From Beijerinckiaceae bacterium RH AL1 (GTDB lineage Bacteria; Pseudomonadota; Alphaproteobacteria; Rhizobiales; Beijerinckiaceae), in NCBI GenBank assembly GCA_901457705.2, contig LR590083.2:3534597-3598596 (forward strand): a stretch of DNA of 64,000 bases, given 5' to 3'. The notes under the pieces were generated by a model. It was given only the letters and a program-made list of their open reading frames with translations, was not told the DNA's origin and did not search any database. Below, in pieces: positions 53,129-62,103 of this stretch. The translations under genes and the position numbers were made by a program. Each line of letters starts with the position of its first letter. The stretch's first letter is position 1.

Positions 53129-53800
53129 ATGTTGAAGCTGGTGGCGAAGCTCTGCATCGTCGCGACCATCGTTCTGATCGCGCTGCCGGCCGATGCCGCC
53201 AAGGCGCACCGGCAGCCGCACGCCCCGATCATGCCGGTCGACGCGATCGGCGAGATGCTCGACCCCGCCCATTTCGCTCCCGTCGGCACGATCACCCGCG
53301 TGCCTTACGGCTGGGCCGACTTCTGCTCGCGCCGCCCGGAAGAGTGCCGCGTCGACGTCGCCGAGCCGGTCGACGTGCGGCTGACCCCCGCGGTCATGGA
53401 CACGCTGGAAGACGTGAACGCCCGCGCCAATGCCGAGATCGAGCCGGTCTCGAACCTCGACCACTGGGGCACGCTGCTCGACCACTGGGACTACCCGGTC
53501 GACGGCAAGGGCGATTGCAAGATCTACGCGCTGTGGAAGCGCCGCCTGCTGCTCGACATGGGCTTCCCGCGCCAGGCGCTGCTGATGACCATCGTCCGCG
53601 ACCTCGAGGGCAACGGCCACACCATCCTCACGGTGAAGACCGACAAGGGCGACCTGATCCTCGACAACATGGTCGCCGAGATCCGCTACTGGGACGAGAC
53701 CGGCTACAAGTTCGTCAAGCGCCAGTCGCAGGCCGACCCGAACGTGTGGGTGTCGGTCGGCCCCGCCACGATGCCGACGACGACCGCCGGGGTGAACTGA
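53129..53800 (+). CDS. Transglutaminase-like cysteine proteinase, BTLCP family (copy 2)
   Basis: 223 residues, signal peptide about 1-24. Very similar to copy 1 over the whole mature part (VPYGWADFCSRRPEECRVDV; LDHWDYPVDGKGDCKIYALW; IVRDLEGNGHTILTVK; LILDNM), so a recent tandem duplication. The Cys-His-Asp triad is conserved. It has its own upstream region with a perfect CtrA-type box, suggesting cell-cycle or development-linked expression different from copy 1. ATG at 53129. Confidence 0.87.
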   Translation: MLKLVAKLCIVATIVLIALPADAAKAHRQPHAPIMPVDAIGEMLDPAHFAPVGTITRVPYGWADFCSRRPEECRVDVAEPVDVRLTPAVMDTLEDVNARANAEIEPVSNLDHWGTLLDHWDYPVDGKGDCKIYALWKRRLLLDMGFPRQALLMTIVRDLEGNGHTILTVKTDKGDLILDNMVAEIRYWDETGYKFVKRQSQADPNVWVSVGPATMPTTTAGVN

Positions 53801-53845
53801 GCGCCTTGCCGCGAGCCCGCCTTTTTGCCATGCCACCGCCCTGCC

Positions 53846-54874
53846 ATGCAGGGAGGGCGCGAGCGGCGGGCTTTGGACGATAACAGGATCAACGTCGCCA
53901 TCTGCCTCGACGCGCGCATGCTCGACGCGGCCATCGTGCTCGCCGCCTCGATCAAGGCGCATGCCCGCGCGGCGCGCCCGGTACGCCTCTACGCGCTGAC
54001 CGACTTCACGTCGCCCGACCTCGCCGAGGTCGCGGCCAAGATGAACGACGAGACCTTCGAGCTCATCCCGACGCCCTGCACCAACGTGCACGGGCACTTC
54101 CCGATCCGCGACCACATCACCGCCGGCACCTACCTGCGGTTCCTGCTGCCGGAGCTGCTGCCGGACGTCGACAAGATCATCTATCTCGACGTGGACATCG
54201 TCGTGCACCGCGACCTCGAGGCGCTCTACGACACGCCGCTCGAAGGTCACCCGCTCGCGGCAATGCCGGACTGGCCGATGCTGGTCGGCACGCTGACCTG
54301 GCCGACCTTCTTCATCCCCTACGGCAAGGAGAAGCTGCGCTTCGCCGCCTACGTGAAGAAGGTGCTGGGCCTGGAGTGCGAGGGCACCACCAACTACTTC
54401 AATTGCGGCGTGATGGTCTTCGATCTCGCCTACTGGCGCGCGCACGACATCGCGGGGCGCACCGTCGCCTATCTGACGGCGCATCCCGAGCTCTATTACA
54501 TGGACCAGGACGCACTGAACTACATCTGCGGCGGCAAGTACGCGCGGCTCGACCAGCGCTACAACTCGTTTGCCAACTGCTCCTTCCCGGCGATCGTCAA
54601 CGTGCTGGTGCGCTTCACCAAGGCGGGCCGCCGCTGGGAGGCGCTGCGCACGGTGTGGCGGCGCGACCCCTGGGTGATCCACTACGCCGGCGCCAACAAG
54701 CCCTGGACGCCTGGCGACGCGCGCACGCCGCGCGATGCGCTCTGGTGGCACTATGCGGCGATGTCGCCCATGCGCGACCGCATCCTCGCGAGCTATGCCG
54801 CAAAGGAGACCGCGCAGCAGCGCCGCCGCAGCAAGGTGCCCGCCGCCCTGCGCAGCGCGGCGGGTGCGACGTGA
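53846..54874 (+). CDS. Glycosyltransferase family 8 protein
   Basis: About 342 residues. GT-A fold retaining glycosyltransferase: first beta strand INVAICLDARML, metal-binding DXD in IYLDVDIVVHRDLEALYDTP, NCGVMVFDLAYWR, and the C-terminal WVIHYAGANKPW. It probably adds galactose or glucose to lipopolysaccharide or another glycan. The start is uncertain: ATG 53846, ATG 53825 or TTG 53873 (which fits the domain start best). The stop overlaps the next gene (GTGA). Confidence 0.87.
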   Translation: MQGGRERRALDDNRINVAICLDARMLDAAIVLAASIKAHARAARPVRLYALTDFTSPDLAEVAAKMNDETFELIPTPCTNVHGHFPIRDHITAGTYLRFLLPELLPDVDKIIYLDVDIVVHRDLEALYDTPLEGHPLAAMPDWPMLVGTLTWPTFFIPYGKEKLRFAAYVKKVLGLECEGTTNYFNCGVMVFDLAYWRAHDIAGRTVAYLTAHPELYYMDQDALNYICGGKYARLDQRYNSFANCSFPAIVNVLVRFTKAGRRWEALRTVWRRDPWVIHYAGANKPWTPGDARTPRDALWWHYAAMSPMRDRILASYAAKETAQQRRRSKVPAALRSAAGAT

Positions 54875-55338
54875 GCATGGCCACTCCGTCCGGCTCTCGT
54901 CCTGCCTGGCTCGGCATCCCGGTCGCGCCGCTGGCCCTCGGGGTCTCCGGGCTGATCCCGTTCTGGGGTCTCGCGCTCGCGCTGCTGATCTACTCGGCGC
55001 TCGGGCGCGAGACCGATCGCATCGTCTTCGCGCTCGCGGCCTATGCGGCGATCATCATCTCGTTTCTCGGCGGCATCCGCTGGGGCCTCGCCGTCGCCGC
55101 CAAGGCCGAGGACGTCAAGCCCTATGCGATCTCCGTCGTGCCCTCGCTCGTCGCCTGGGCCGCGCTGGCCGCGCCGGGCCACTGGCGCTTCGTGATCCTC
55201 GGCCTCGTCGCGCTGGCGCTCGGGCCGCTCGACCTCGAGCTCGTCCGCTCCGGCCAGGCGCCGGCCTGGTTCGGGCGGCTGAGAATGATCCTGTCGACCG
55301 GGGCCGGCATCGCGCTGCTGATGGCGGCGTTCGGCTGA
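54871..55338 (+). CDS. DUF3429 family membrane protein
   Basis: 155 residues with four to five hydrophobic helices; the central FLGGIRWGLAVAAK is the hallmark of DUF3429 proteins. GTG start overlaps the glycosyltransferase stop as GTGA (an ATG at 54877 is also possible), so the two are coupled. Inner membrane, function unknown. Confidence 0.78.
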   Translation: MSMATPSGSRPAWLGIPVAPLALGVSGLIPFWGLALALLIYSALGRETDRIVFALAAYAAIIISFLGGIRWGLAVAAKAEDVKPYAISVVPSLVAWAALAAPGHWRFVILGLVALALGPLDLELVRSGQAPAWFGRLRMILSTGAGIALLMAAFG

Positions 55339-55414
55339 GGCGCTCCCGCTTGCGACGCTGCGCATCATCGCGCAAGGTCGCGACGCAGCCTGCAGCCTTC
55401 CTGAACGAGACGTG

Positions 55415-56452
55415 ATGCCCGTCGCCTTCCCCTTCTCCGCGATCACCGGCCAAGCCGAGATGAAGCTCGGCATCCTGATCGCAGCCGTCGACCCGGCGAT
55501 CGGCGGCGTGCTGATCCTCGGCGACCGCGGCGCCGGCAAGTCGACCGCCATCCGCGCGCTGGCGTCGCTGCTGCCGTCGATGCGGGCGGTCGTCGGCTGC
55601 CGCTACGCCTGCGACCCCGGTAACGAAGGCGCGCTCTGCGAGGAGTGCCGCGCCCGCAAGGCCGGATCTCTGAAATCCCACCAGGTGCCCGTGCCCGTCG
55701 TCGACCTGCCGCTCGGCGCGACGGAGGATCGGGTCGTCGGCGCGCTCGATCTCGAGAAGGCGCTGACGCAGGGCGTGAAGGCGTTCGAGACCGGCCTGCT
55801 GGCGCGGGCCAACCGCGGCTTCCTCTACATCGACGAGGTCAACCTGCTCGAGGACCATCTCGTCGACCTGCTGCTCGATGTCGCGCAATCCGGCGAGAAC
55901 GTCGTCGAGCGCGAGGGTCTCTCCGTGCGCCACCCCGCGCGCTTCGTCCTCGTCGGCACCGGCAACCCCGAGGAAGGCGAGCTGCGGCCGCAATTGCTCG
56001 ACCGCTTTGGTCTCGCGGTCGAGGTGCGCACCCCGCAGGTGCTCGCCGAGCGCATCGAGGTGATCCGCCGCCGCGACGCATTCGATCGGGACCCAACCAA
56101 GTTCGTCGAGAGCTTCGCCAAGGAGGAGGCCAAGATCCGCAAGCAGATTCTCGCCGCGCGCAAGGACATCGCCGACATCAAGGTGCCAGACGCGGTGCTG
56201 GAGCAGGCGACGAAGCTCTGCCTGGCGCTCGGCACCGACGGGCTGCGCGGCGAGCTGACGCTCATGCGCGCCGCCCGCGCCGCCGCTGCGCTCGCCGGCA
56301 AGAGCAAGGCCGGGCTCGACGACCTCCGCCAGGTCGCCCCGCTCGCGCTGCGCCACCGCCTGCGCCGCAACCCGCTCGACGACACCGGCTCCACGGCGCG
56401 CATCGAGCGTGCGCTCGGCGAGGTGTTCGGCCCAGCGACGGTGGCCGCCTGA
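55415..56452 (+). CDS. bchI: Magnesium chelatase ATPase subunit I
   Basis: 345 residues. AAA+ ATPase of the Mg-chelatase that inserts Mg2+ into protoporphyrin IX for bacteriochlorophyll. Walker A GDRGAGKS (36-43), Walker B FLYIDEVNLLEDHLVDLLLD and VLVGTGNPEEGELRPQLLDR match BchI closely; CRYACDPGNEGALCEECR is the typical insertion. bchD and bchH, its partners, are not in the window. The stop overlaps the start of the second gamma-glutamyltransferase (TGATG). It may serve phototrophy with distant bchDH, or be a leftover. Confidence 0.93.
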   Translation: MPVAFPFSAITGQAEMKLGILIAAVDPAIGGVLILGDRGAGKSTAIRALASLLPSMRAVVGCRYACDPGNEGALCEECRARKAGSLKSHQVPVPVVDLPLGATEDRVVGALDLEKALTQGVKAFETGLLARANRGFLYIDEVNLLEDHLVDLLLDVAQSGENVVEREGLSVRHPARFVLVGTGNPEEGELRPQLLDRFGLAVEVRTPQVLAERIEVIRRRDAFDRDPTKFVESFAKEEAKIRKQILAARKDIADIKVPDAVLEQATKLCLALGTDGLRGELTLMRAARAAAALAGKSKAGLDDLRQVAPLALRHRLRRNPLDDTGSTARIERALGEVFGPATVAA

Positions 56453-58038
56453 TGGACAGCCAGGTCTTCGAGCACGCCGCCGTCGCGGCGCCGCACAGCG
56501 CGGCCGCCGAGGCCGGCCGTGACATCCTCGCCGCCGGCGGCAACGCAATCGAGGCGATGATCGCCATGGCGGCGACGATCGCCGTCGTCTACCCACACAT
56601 GAACGCGATCGGCGGCGACGGCTTCTGGCTCATCCGCGAGGCGTCGGGCCGCGTGCGCTACATCGAGGCCTGCGGCCCGGCCGGCGCCCGCGCGACGCCG
56701 GAGCGCTATCGCAAGCTCGGCCACGACACGATCCCGGCCCGCGGCCCGCTCGCCGCCGTCACCATCCCCGGAACGGTCGGCGGTTGGGCGCTGGCACGTG
56801 AGATCGCGCAAGCCGGCGGCGCCAGGCTGCCGCTTCCCGACCTGCTCGCCCCCGCGATCCGCCATGCCGGCGGCTACGCCGTGTCGGCGTCCGAGGAGCG
56901 CACCGTGCCCTTCGAGGTCGAGGCGCTTCATCAGGCGCCTGGCTTCGCGTCGACCTACCTCGTCGACGGCAAGACGCCGAAGGCCGGCACGATCCGCCGC
57001 CCAGAGAAGCTCGCCGCGACGCTGGAGCATCTCGCCCAAGCCGGCCTCGACGACTTCTATCGCGGCGACATCGGCCGCGAGCTTGCCGCCGACATGGACC
57101 GCATCGAGGCTGGCGGCACGCGTGCCGATCTCGAGGCCTACCGTGCCGTGCTGCGCGAGCCGCTGGTGCTGAAGCTCGCCGGGCGCACGCACTACAACGC
57201 GCCGCCGCCGACCCAGGGGCTGGCGAGCCTCATCATCCTCGGCATCTACGACCGACTCGGGCCGCAGCGGCCCGAGAGCTTCGGGCACATCCACGGGCTG
57301 ATCGAGGCCTCGAAGCGCGGGCTGGCGATCCGCGACGCCGTCTGCACCGACTACGAGAAGCTGCGCCACGTGCCGGCCGACTTCCTGACGCCGCAAGCCC
57401 TGCAGCGCGAGGCCGATGCCATCGACATGCGGCGCGCCGGGCCCTGGCCGGTGAAGCCGGCCAACGGCGACACCATCTGGATGGGCGCGATCGACCGCCA
57501 GGGCTGCGCCGTCTCGTTCATCCAGTCGATCTACTGGGAATATGGCTCGGGCTGCGTGCTGCCGGCGACCGGCGTGCTGCTGCAGAACCGCGGCGTCTCC
57601 TTCTCGCTCGATCCCGGCGCGGTGAATCCGCTGGCGCCCGGGCGGCGTCCGTTCCACACGCTCAACCCGCCGCTCGCCGTCTTCGACGACGGCCGCATCG
57701 TCTCCTACGGCGCGATGGGCGGCGACGGGCAGCCGCAGTTCCAGGCGCAGGTGTTCACCCGCCTGCTCGCCGGCGAGAGCGTGGCTTCGGCGCTCGACAA
57801 GCCGCGCTTCCTCTACGGGCGCGCCTGGGGGACGCAAAGCACGAGCCTCAAGCTCGAGCCGCGCTTCGACGACGAGGTGCTGCGCGACCTACGCCGCGCC
57901 GGCCACGAGATCGAGCTGGCGCCGGCGCCCTACCTCGACGGCTTCGGCCATGCCGGCGCGCTGATCCGGTCTCCCGGCGGCCGCCGCATCGAGGCCGGGC
58001 ACGATCCGCGCTCGGACGGCGGCGCGGCGGGGCTTTAG
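56452..58038 (+). CDS. Gamma-glutamyltransferase family protein (cytoplasmic type)
   Basis: 528 residues, no signal peptide. N-terminal nucleophile fold with the likely autocleavage Thr341 in NGDTIWMGAIDRQG, and GSGCVLPATGVLLQNRG, which differs from the conventional Ggt (TTHFSVVD type at 15080). Such signal-less members hydrolyse gamma-glutamyl or other amides in the cytoplasm. ATG at 56452 overlaps the bchI stop (TGATG). Substrate is unknown. Confidence 0.87.
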   Translation: MDSQVFEHAAVAAPHSAAAEAGRDILAAGGNAIEAMIAMAATIAVVYPHMNAIGGDGFWLIREASGRVRYIEACGPAGARATPERYRKLGHDTIPARGPLAAVTIPGTVGGWALAREIAQAGGARLPLPDLLAPAIRHAGGYAVSASEERTVPFEVEALHQAPGFASTYLVDGKTPKAGTIRRPEKLAATLEHLAQAGLDDFYRGDIGRELAADMDRIEAGGTRADLEAYRAVLREPLVLKLAGRTHYNAPPPTQGLASLIILGIYDRLGPQRPESFGHIHGLIEASKRGLAIRDAVCTDYEKLRHVPADFLTPQALQREADAIDMRRAGPWPVKPANGDTIWMGAIDRQGCAVSFIQSIYWEYGSGCVLPATGVLLQNRGVSFSLDPGAVNPLAPGRRPFHTLNPPLAVFDDGRIVSYGAMGGDGQPQFQAQVFTRLLAGESVASALDKPRFLYGRAWGTQSTSLKLEPRFDDEVLRDLRRAGHEIELAPAPYLDGFGHAGALIRSPGGRRIEAGHDPRSDGGAAGL

Positions 58039-58047
58039 CGCGGGTCC

Positions 58048-58473
58048 TCAGGGCAGCGCGTAGCCGACCGTCGCCTGCCCTGTCAGCCGGCTCTCGTCGT
58101 CCTGCCACAGCCGCACCTCGCAGAAGGCGAGGCGTCGCCCGAGCTTGAGCAGCCGCGCGTCGGCGAACACCGGCTCGCGGCGGCAGGCGCGCAAAAAGTT
58201 CATCGTCAGCGTGTTGGTCACCGCCATGGCGACCGGCCCGATGTGCGCGAGCACGACCGCATAGCCCGCGACGTCGACGAGCCCCATCAGCACGGGGCCC
58301 GAGACGATATCGCCAGGCCGCGTCATGTCGGGCGTCGGCAGAAGCCGCATCCGGACGTGGCCGGGCGCGACCGAGACGATGTCGCCGAACGCCCTTCGGG
58401 CGGCGGCGGACGGGAAGGCCTCGTCCAAGAAAGCAGAGAGCTCGACGAGGTCCATGCGCAGGGGAAGGTCCAT
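58048..58473 (-). CDS. PaaI-like hotdog thioesterase
   Basis: 141 residues, one hotdog domain. MGLVDVAGYAVVLAHIGPVA then MNFLRACRREPVFADARLLK fits PaaI/YbgC-type acyl-CoA thioesterases, with the Asp of GLVDVAGYAV as candidate catalytic residue. It hydrolyses an acyl-CoA in the cytoplasm, substrate unknown. ATG at 58473 (58455 possible). Convergent with the gamma-glutamyltransferase gene by 9 bases. Confidence 0.82.
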   Translation of the reverse strand: MDLPLRMDLVELSAFLDEAFPSAAARRAFGDIVSVAPGHVRMRLLPTPDMTRPGDIVSGPVLMGLVDVAGYAVVLAHIGPVAMAVTNTLTMNFLRACRREPVFADARLLKLGRRLAFCEVRLWQDDESRLTGQATVGYALP

Positions 58474-58545
58474 GCCCCAGCACTATCAAAATCTGGGGCG
58501 CGCGACGACGAGCGCATCGACCGGTACGAGGTCCTGGGGGTCGGC

Positions 58546-59358
58546 TCAGAACCTGTACCAGGCGGCGACGAGCGGCCCCGTCTCGCGCACGATGTTGCGC
58601 CCGGAAAACGTCCGAAGCCCCCCGATCTGCACCGACCAGGTCCGCGAAATATCGTAGACGAGCGAGGCCTGCAGCTTGCTGTAGTCGGTGCGCGGCACGA
58701 GCGGGCCGGCCGGCGGCGCGAAGCTCGAGAAGTCCTGCAGCAGGACGAGCAGCGTGGGCCTTACCCTGACGCCGAGCGTGGCATCGACGCGCATCTCGGT
58801 CGGCAGCGGGCCGGCGCGAAGCCGCGCGCCCGGGTCGATGTCGACGAACGAGGGCAGGCCGAAGATGCTGAAGCTGCGCCCGATCATCAGGCGCAGGTCG
58901 CTCGCGAAGCTGCGTGCTCCGCCGTCCGCGATCATCTCGGCACCGCTCTGGTTGGCGGTCGCCGGCTGCACCAGAGCCTGGACGGCAATGATCGTGCTGG
59001 GCGCGCGGAATAACGCAAGGCGACCGCCGAAGGCGCTGGTGTCGGAGCCGGTCACGCTGTTGGTCGCGGGCCCGTCGCTGCTGTGGGCGAGGGTGGGCGC
59101 AAGCACGAGATCGAAAGATCCGGTGACGCCGTATTCGAGATAGCCGCTCGCTTCGACCTTGCTGAACGACGGCGTCGGCACCGCGTGGCCCCAGGGATCG
59201 AAGCGTCGGGTCGCCTCTGTGTAGCCCACACCGGCGATGAACTGCCCGGTGCCCGGGTCGAGCATGAATGCGCCGGCCGCCGCCGCCCGCGGGGCGGCGG
59301 CGAGCGCGAGGAAAAGCATGAGGCCGAGAGCGATACGCACAGGAACGGGACGCGACAC
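58546..59358 (-). CDS. Secreted beta-rich envelope protein of unknown function
   Basis: 270 residues. Signal peptide about 1-28 (LMLFLALAAAPRAAAA). The mature part alternates short beta strands and loops with aromatic ends (FIAGVGYTEATRRFDPWGH; GYLEYGVTGSFDLVLAPTL; QIGGLRTF) and ends in AWYRF, typical of an outer-membrane beta-barrel C-terminal strand. No family is recognised. GTG start at 59358. Confidence 0.65.
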   Translation of the reverse strand: MSRPVPVRIALGLMLFLALAAAPRAAAAGAFMLDPGTGQFIAGVGYTEATRRFDPWGHAVPTPSFSKVEASGYLEYGVTGSFDLVLAPTLAHSSDGPATNSVTGSDTSAFGGRLALFRAPSTIIAVQALVQPATANQSGAEMIADGGARSFASDLRLMIGRSFSIFGLPSFVDIDPGARLRAGPLPTEMRVDATLGVRVRPTLLVLLQDFSSFAPPAGPLVPRTDYSKLQASLVYDISRTWSVQIGGLRTFSGRNIVRETGPLVAAWYRF

Positions 59359-59628
59359 GGTCGGGCAATCCCGTCATCGAATCCACACAACCCCCGCAAT
59401 TTACAGCACGCACAAGTTGTGGCTGGGGACGAACCGCGGCGGCCGGCGCGTTTACCCTGTCCTGTGGTGTGCACGTCACGAATCGCCTTCGAAACGGGCG
59501 CTTAACCATAAACGCATCGTTTCAATCGAAGCCGGCGTCGCAACGCTTCGCTAAGGTTGACGAACACTGTCGCTTAACCAGCACGGGCTACTCCGGACTG
59601 CAGTTTGTTCGCGTTCGGAGACAAGGCC

Positions 59629-60186
59629 ATGCGCCTCCATTTCAAGTTTTCTGCTGCCAAGCTCGCCATCGTCGCCTGCGTCGGCCTTGCCATCGCGGGC
59701 TGCGCGAAGACCCCGGGCGAGGAAGGCCTGGCCGGTCTCGCCAGCGGCGGCCGCGGTGCCGGCTACGGCAGCGGCGAGGGGTACGGCAGCGGCGGCCGGG
59801 TCGCCGGAAGCGCCCTGCCGGGTAGCGCGCAGGAGTTCGCGCAGACCGCCGGCGACCGCGTGTTCTTCGAGTCCGATTCGACCGACTTGACCGCGAAGGC
59901 ACAGGCGACGCTGGATCGCCAGGTGGCCTGGCTGCAGCGCTACGACCGCCCCTTCATCGTCGAGGGCCACGCCGACGAGCGCGGCACGCGCGAGTACAAT
60001 TTCGCGCTCGGCGAGCGCCGCGCCGCGACCGTCAAGCAGTACATGATCGCCCGCGGCATCGCCGCCTCGCGCATCCGCACGATCTCGTACGGCAAGGAGC
60101 GCCCGGTCGCGGTGTGCAACGACATCTCGTGCTGGTCGCAGAACCGCCGCGCCGTCACCAACGTCGGCGAAGGCAGCCAGAGCTGA
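59629..60186 (+). CDS. pal: Peptidoglycan-associated lipoprotein Pal
   Basis: 185 residues. Lipobox LAIAGC with Cys25 as the acylated residue, a Gly/Ser-rich linker to about residue 65, then an OmpA-like peptidoglycan-binding domain (about 80-180) with VFFESDS, EGHADERGTREYN and SQNRRA. It tethers the outer membrane to the cell wall and works with TolB and CpoB. tol genes are absent, and cpoB lies about 49 kb away, so the tol-pal cluster is split here. ATG at 59629 chosen for the signal peptide; GGAG is upstream. TTAACC half-sites precede it. Confidence 0.93.
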   Translation: MRLHFKFSAAKLAIVACVGLAIAGCAKTPGEEGLAGLASGGRGAGYGSGEGYGSGGRVAGSALPGSAQEFAQTAGDRVFFESDSTDLTAKAQATLDRQVAWLQRYDRPFIVEGHADERGTREYNFALGERRAATVKQYMIARGIAASRIRTISYGKERPVAVCNDISCWSQNRRAVTNVGEGSQS

Positions 60187-60317
60187 TCTTGCAGGTGTGA
60201 CGCCAAGGGCAGGCCCGACGAGAATCGCCGCGAGGCGACGTCGGGCCGCTCGTCTTGCTTGCGCGGCCCCTCTATAGTCTCGCCGATTGCGTCCAGCGGA
60301 CGCAGACGGGGGATCTT

Positions 60318-60701
60318 ATGAAGCGCCTCACCTTGGCCGTCCTTGCCCTGCTTGGCGGCGGCGTGCTCGCCAGTGCCGCCCGGGCCGACCAGCCGCTGGC
60401 CGGCGCGAGCCTCTTCGCGGTCTCGCACGGCCAGCCCTTCTGCGCGACCCGCGCCGAGCTGCAGGCCCTGCTCGACGCGCAGATCGCCGAGGCGCCGATC
60501 GGCCTCGTGCCCGGCTGCCGCTATGTCGAGGACAATTCCATCGTGGTGATCGGCGAGGATTACCGCGGCGGTCGCTACATGCACATGGTGCGGGCGCGCG
60601 CCAACGTCCTGTTCGGCCAGATCGAAGGCTACACCTTCTCGGCAGGCTTGAATGCCTACCCGCAGCGCTCAGAGCCCGCGCACCTCAACCCGTTCTGGTA
60701 G
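60318..60701 (+). CDS. Small secreted protein of unknown function
   Basis: 127 residues. Signal peptide about 1-25 (LAVLALLGGGVLASAARA). Two cysteines (HGQPFCATRAEL; VPGCRYVED) may form a disulfide. The mature part is short and mixed alpha/beta, ending in AHLNPFW. Not recognised. ATG at 60318, preceded by GGGGGAT. Confidence 0.6.
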   Translation: MKRLTLAVLALLGGGVLASAARADQPLAGASLFAVSHGQPFCATRAELQALLDAQIAEAPIGLVPGCRYVEDNSIVVIGEDYRGGRYMHMVRARANVLFGQIEGYTFSAGLNAYPQRSEPAHLNPFW

Positions 60702-60806
60702 GGCGCATCCGCGACCGCCCGATCGCCCGGGGTTGAACCCGCGTCCCGCTTCGCTCATTGCCGTGCAACGCTTTAGAACGCCTGCACGCAACGCGCGGAG
60801 ATCCAC

Positions 60807-61688
60807 ATGAACATCGGTTTCATCGGGCTCGGTTCCATGGGGACCGGCATCGCGGCCAACCTCGTCAAGGCCGGGCACGACGTCACCGTCTGGAACCGCA
60901 GCCCCGGCAAGGCCGAAGAGCTCAAGGCAGCCGGAGCCCGGGAAGCGACCTCGCCGGCTGAGGCCGCCTCCGACGCCGCCATCGTCTTCAGCATGCTGTC
61001 CGACGATGCCGCGCTGCTCTCGGTGCTGCGCGGCGAGGAAGGCCTGATGAAGGGCCTGCCCGAGCGCTCGCTGCACGTCTCGCTGTCGACCATCGCCGTC
61101 GCCACCGCCGACCGCGTCGCCGCCGAGCACGAGGCGCACGGCCAGCGCTTCATGGCGGCGCCGGTCTTCGGGCGGCCGGACGCGGCGGCCGCCGGCAAGC
61201 TGTGGATCGTCGCGGCCGGCAAGGCGGCGGACATCGACGAGGCGCAGCCCGTGCTCGACGCCATCGGCCAGCGCACCTTCCGCGTCGGCGAGACGCCGTC
61301 GGCCGCGAACCTCGTGAAGCTCTGCGGCAACTTCACCATCCTCGCGGCGGTCGAGACCATGGCCGAAGCCATGGCGCTCGCCGAGAAGGGCGGCGTCTCG
61401 AAGGCGGCGCTCCACGAGGTGTTCACGAGCACGCTGTTCGACGCGCCGGTCTACAAGAACTACGGCAAGATGATCGTCGAGGGTCGCTACCGGCCCGCCG
61501 GCTTCAAGGCGCCGCTCGGCCTGAAGGACATGCGGCTCGTCGGCGAGTCGGCGGAGAAGCACCGCGTCGCGATGCCGGTCTTGAGCGTGCTGCGCAACCA
61601 CCTGCTCGAGACCATCGCCAAGGAGGGCGAGGACATCGACTGGTCGGGCATCGGACTGACGGTCGGGAAGAATGCCGGGCTGAAATAA
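60807..61688 (+). CDS. NAD(P)-dependent beta-hydroxyacid dehydrogenase family protein
   Basis: 293 residues. Rossmann motif GFIGLGSMGTGIA at the N-terminus, WNRS (Arg31 suggests NADP preference), the substrate motif VSLSTIAVAT and catalytic Lys171 with Asn175 (NLVKLCGNF). This is the 3-hydroxyisobutyrate dehydrogenase / tartronate semialdehyde reductase / GLYR family, which reduces or oxidises small hydroxyacids such as glyoxylate or succinic semialdehyde. Cytoplasmic. ATG at 60807. Exact substrate not determinable. Confidence 0.88.
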   Translation: MNIGFIGLGSMGTGIAANLVKAGHDVTVWNRSPGKAEELKAAGAREATSPAEAASDAAIVFSMLSDDAALLSVLRGEEGLMKGLPERSLHVSLSTIAVATADRVAAEHEAHGQRFMAAPVFGRPDAAAAGKLWIVAAGKAADIDEAQPVLDAIGQRTFRVGETPSAANLVKLCGNFTILAAVETMAEAMALAEKGGVSKAALHEVFTSTLFDAPVYKNYGKMIVEGRYRPAGFKAPLGLKDMRLVGESAEKHRVAMPVLSVLRNHLLETIAKEGEDIDWSGIGLTVGKNAGLK

Positions 61689-61818
61689 GCTCGGCACCGC
61701 AGGCACTTAGACTTTGGTAGCTCAGCCGAGCGTCTAGATTGTCTTCGGGGTTCCGGCTCCCTAGGTGTGCGATCCCGCCGACCGATGTTAGTTCCGGCGG
61801 AGAGTTGGGCCGCACGCC

Positions 61819-62091
61819 ATGTCCCTCGAGCTCGATACCACCTCTTCGATCTTCGACCGCAACGAGCTTCGTACGCTCCGCGCCTCCTACGTCCGCGCGC
61901 TCGGCCAGCTCGAGGTCGATCGCCTGATGGACGCGGCCGCGCGGGACGAGCTCGCGAAGCTCGTGTTTCACCTCGGGCGCGACCGCGTGCTGGAGGGCAC
62001 CGGCCTTCGCTACAAGGACGCCGCCGAGGGCATCGCCGACGAGGCCAGCGCCTTCCTGCAGGATACGCGCAAGGTCGCGATCTGCGCCTGA
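61819..62091 (+). CDS. Small helical protein of unknown function
   Basis: 90 residues, helical, charged (RNELRTLRASYVRALGQLEV; LRYKDAAEGIADEASAFLQD), no signal peptide or membrane segment. Not recognised. ATG at 61819. The 130-bp gap upstream holds no clear gene or RNA. It is convergent with the fatty-acid transporter gene. Codon use is normal for the window, so it is probably real. Confidence 0.55.
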   Translation: MSLELDTTSSIFDRNELRTLRASYVRALGQLEVDRLMDAAARDELAKLVFHLGRDRVLEGTGLRYKDAAEGIADEASAFLQDTRKVAICA

Positions 62092-62103
62092 GGCGCCGCG
62101 ACC

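Noticed and set aside
61700-61770. tRNA-like stretch (GGTAGCTCAG followed by GGTTCCGGCTCC)
   Set aside because: The D loop is only 4 bases, no matching acceptor or anticodon stem forms, and the T-arm consensus is wrong.
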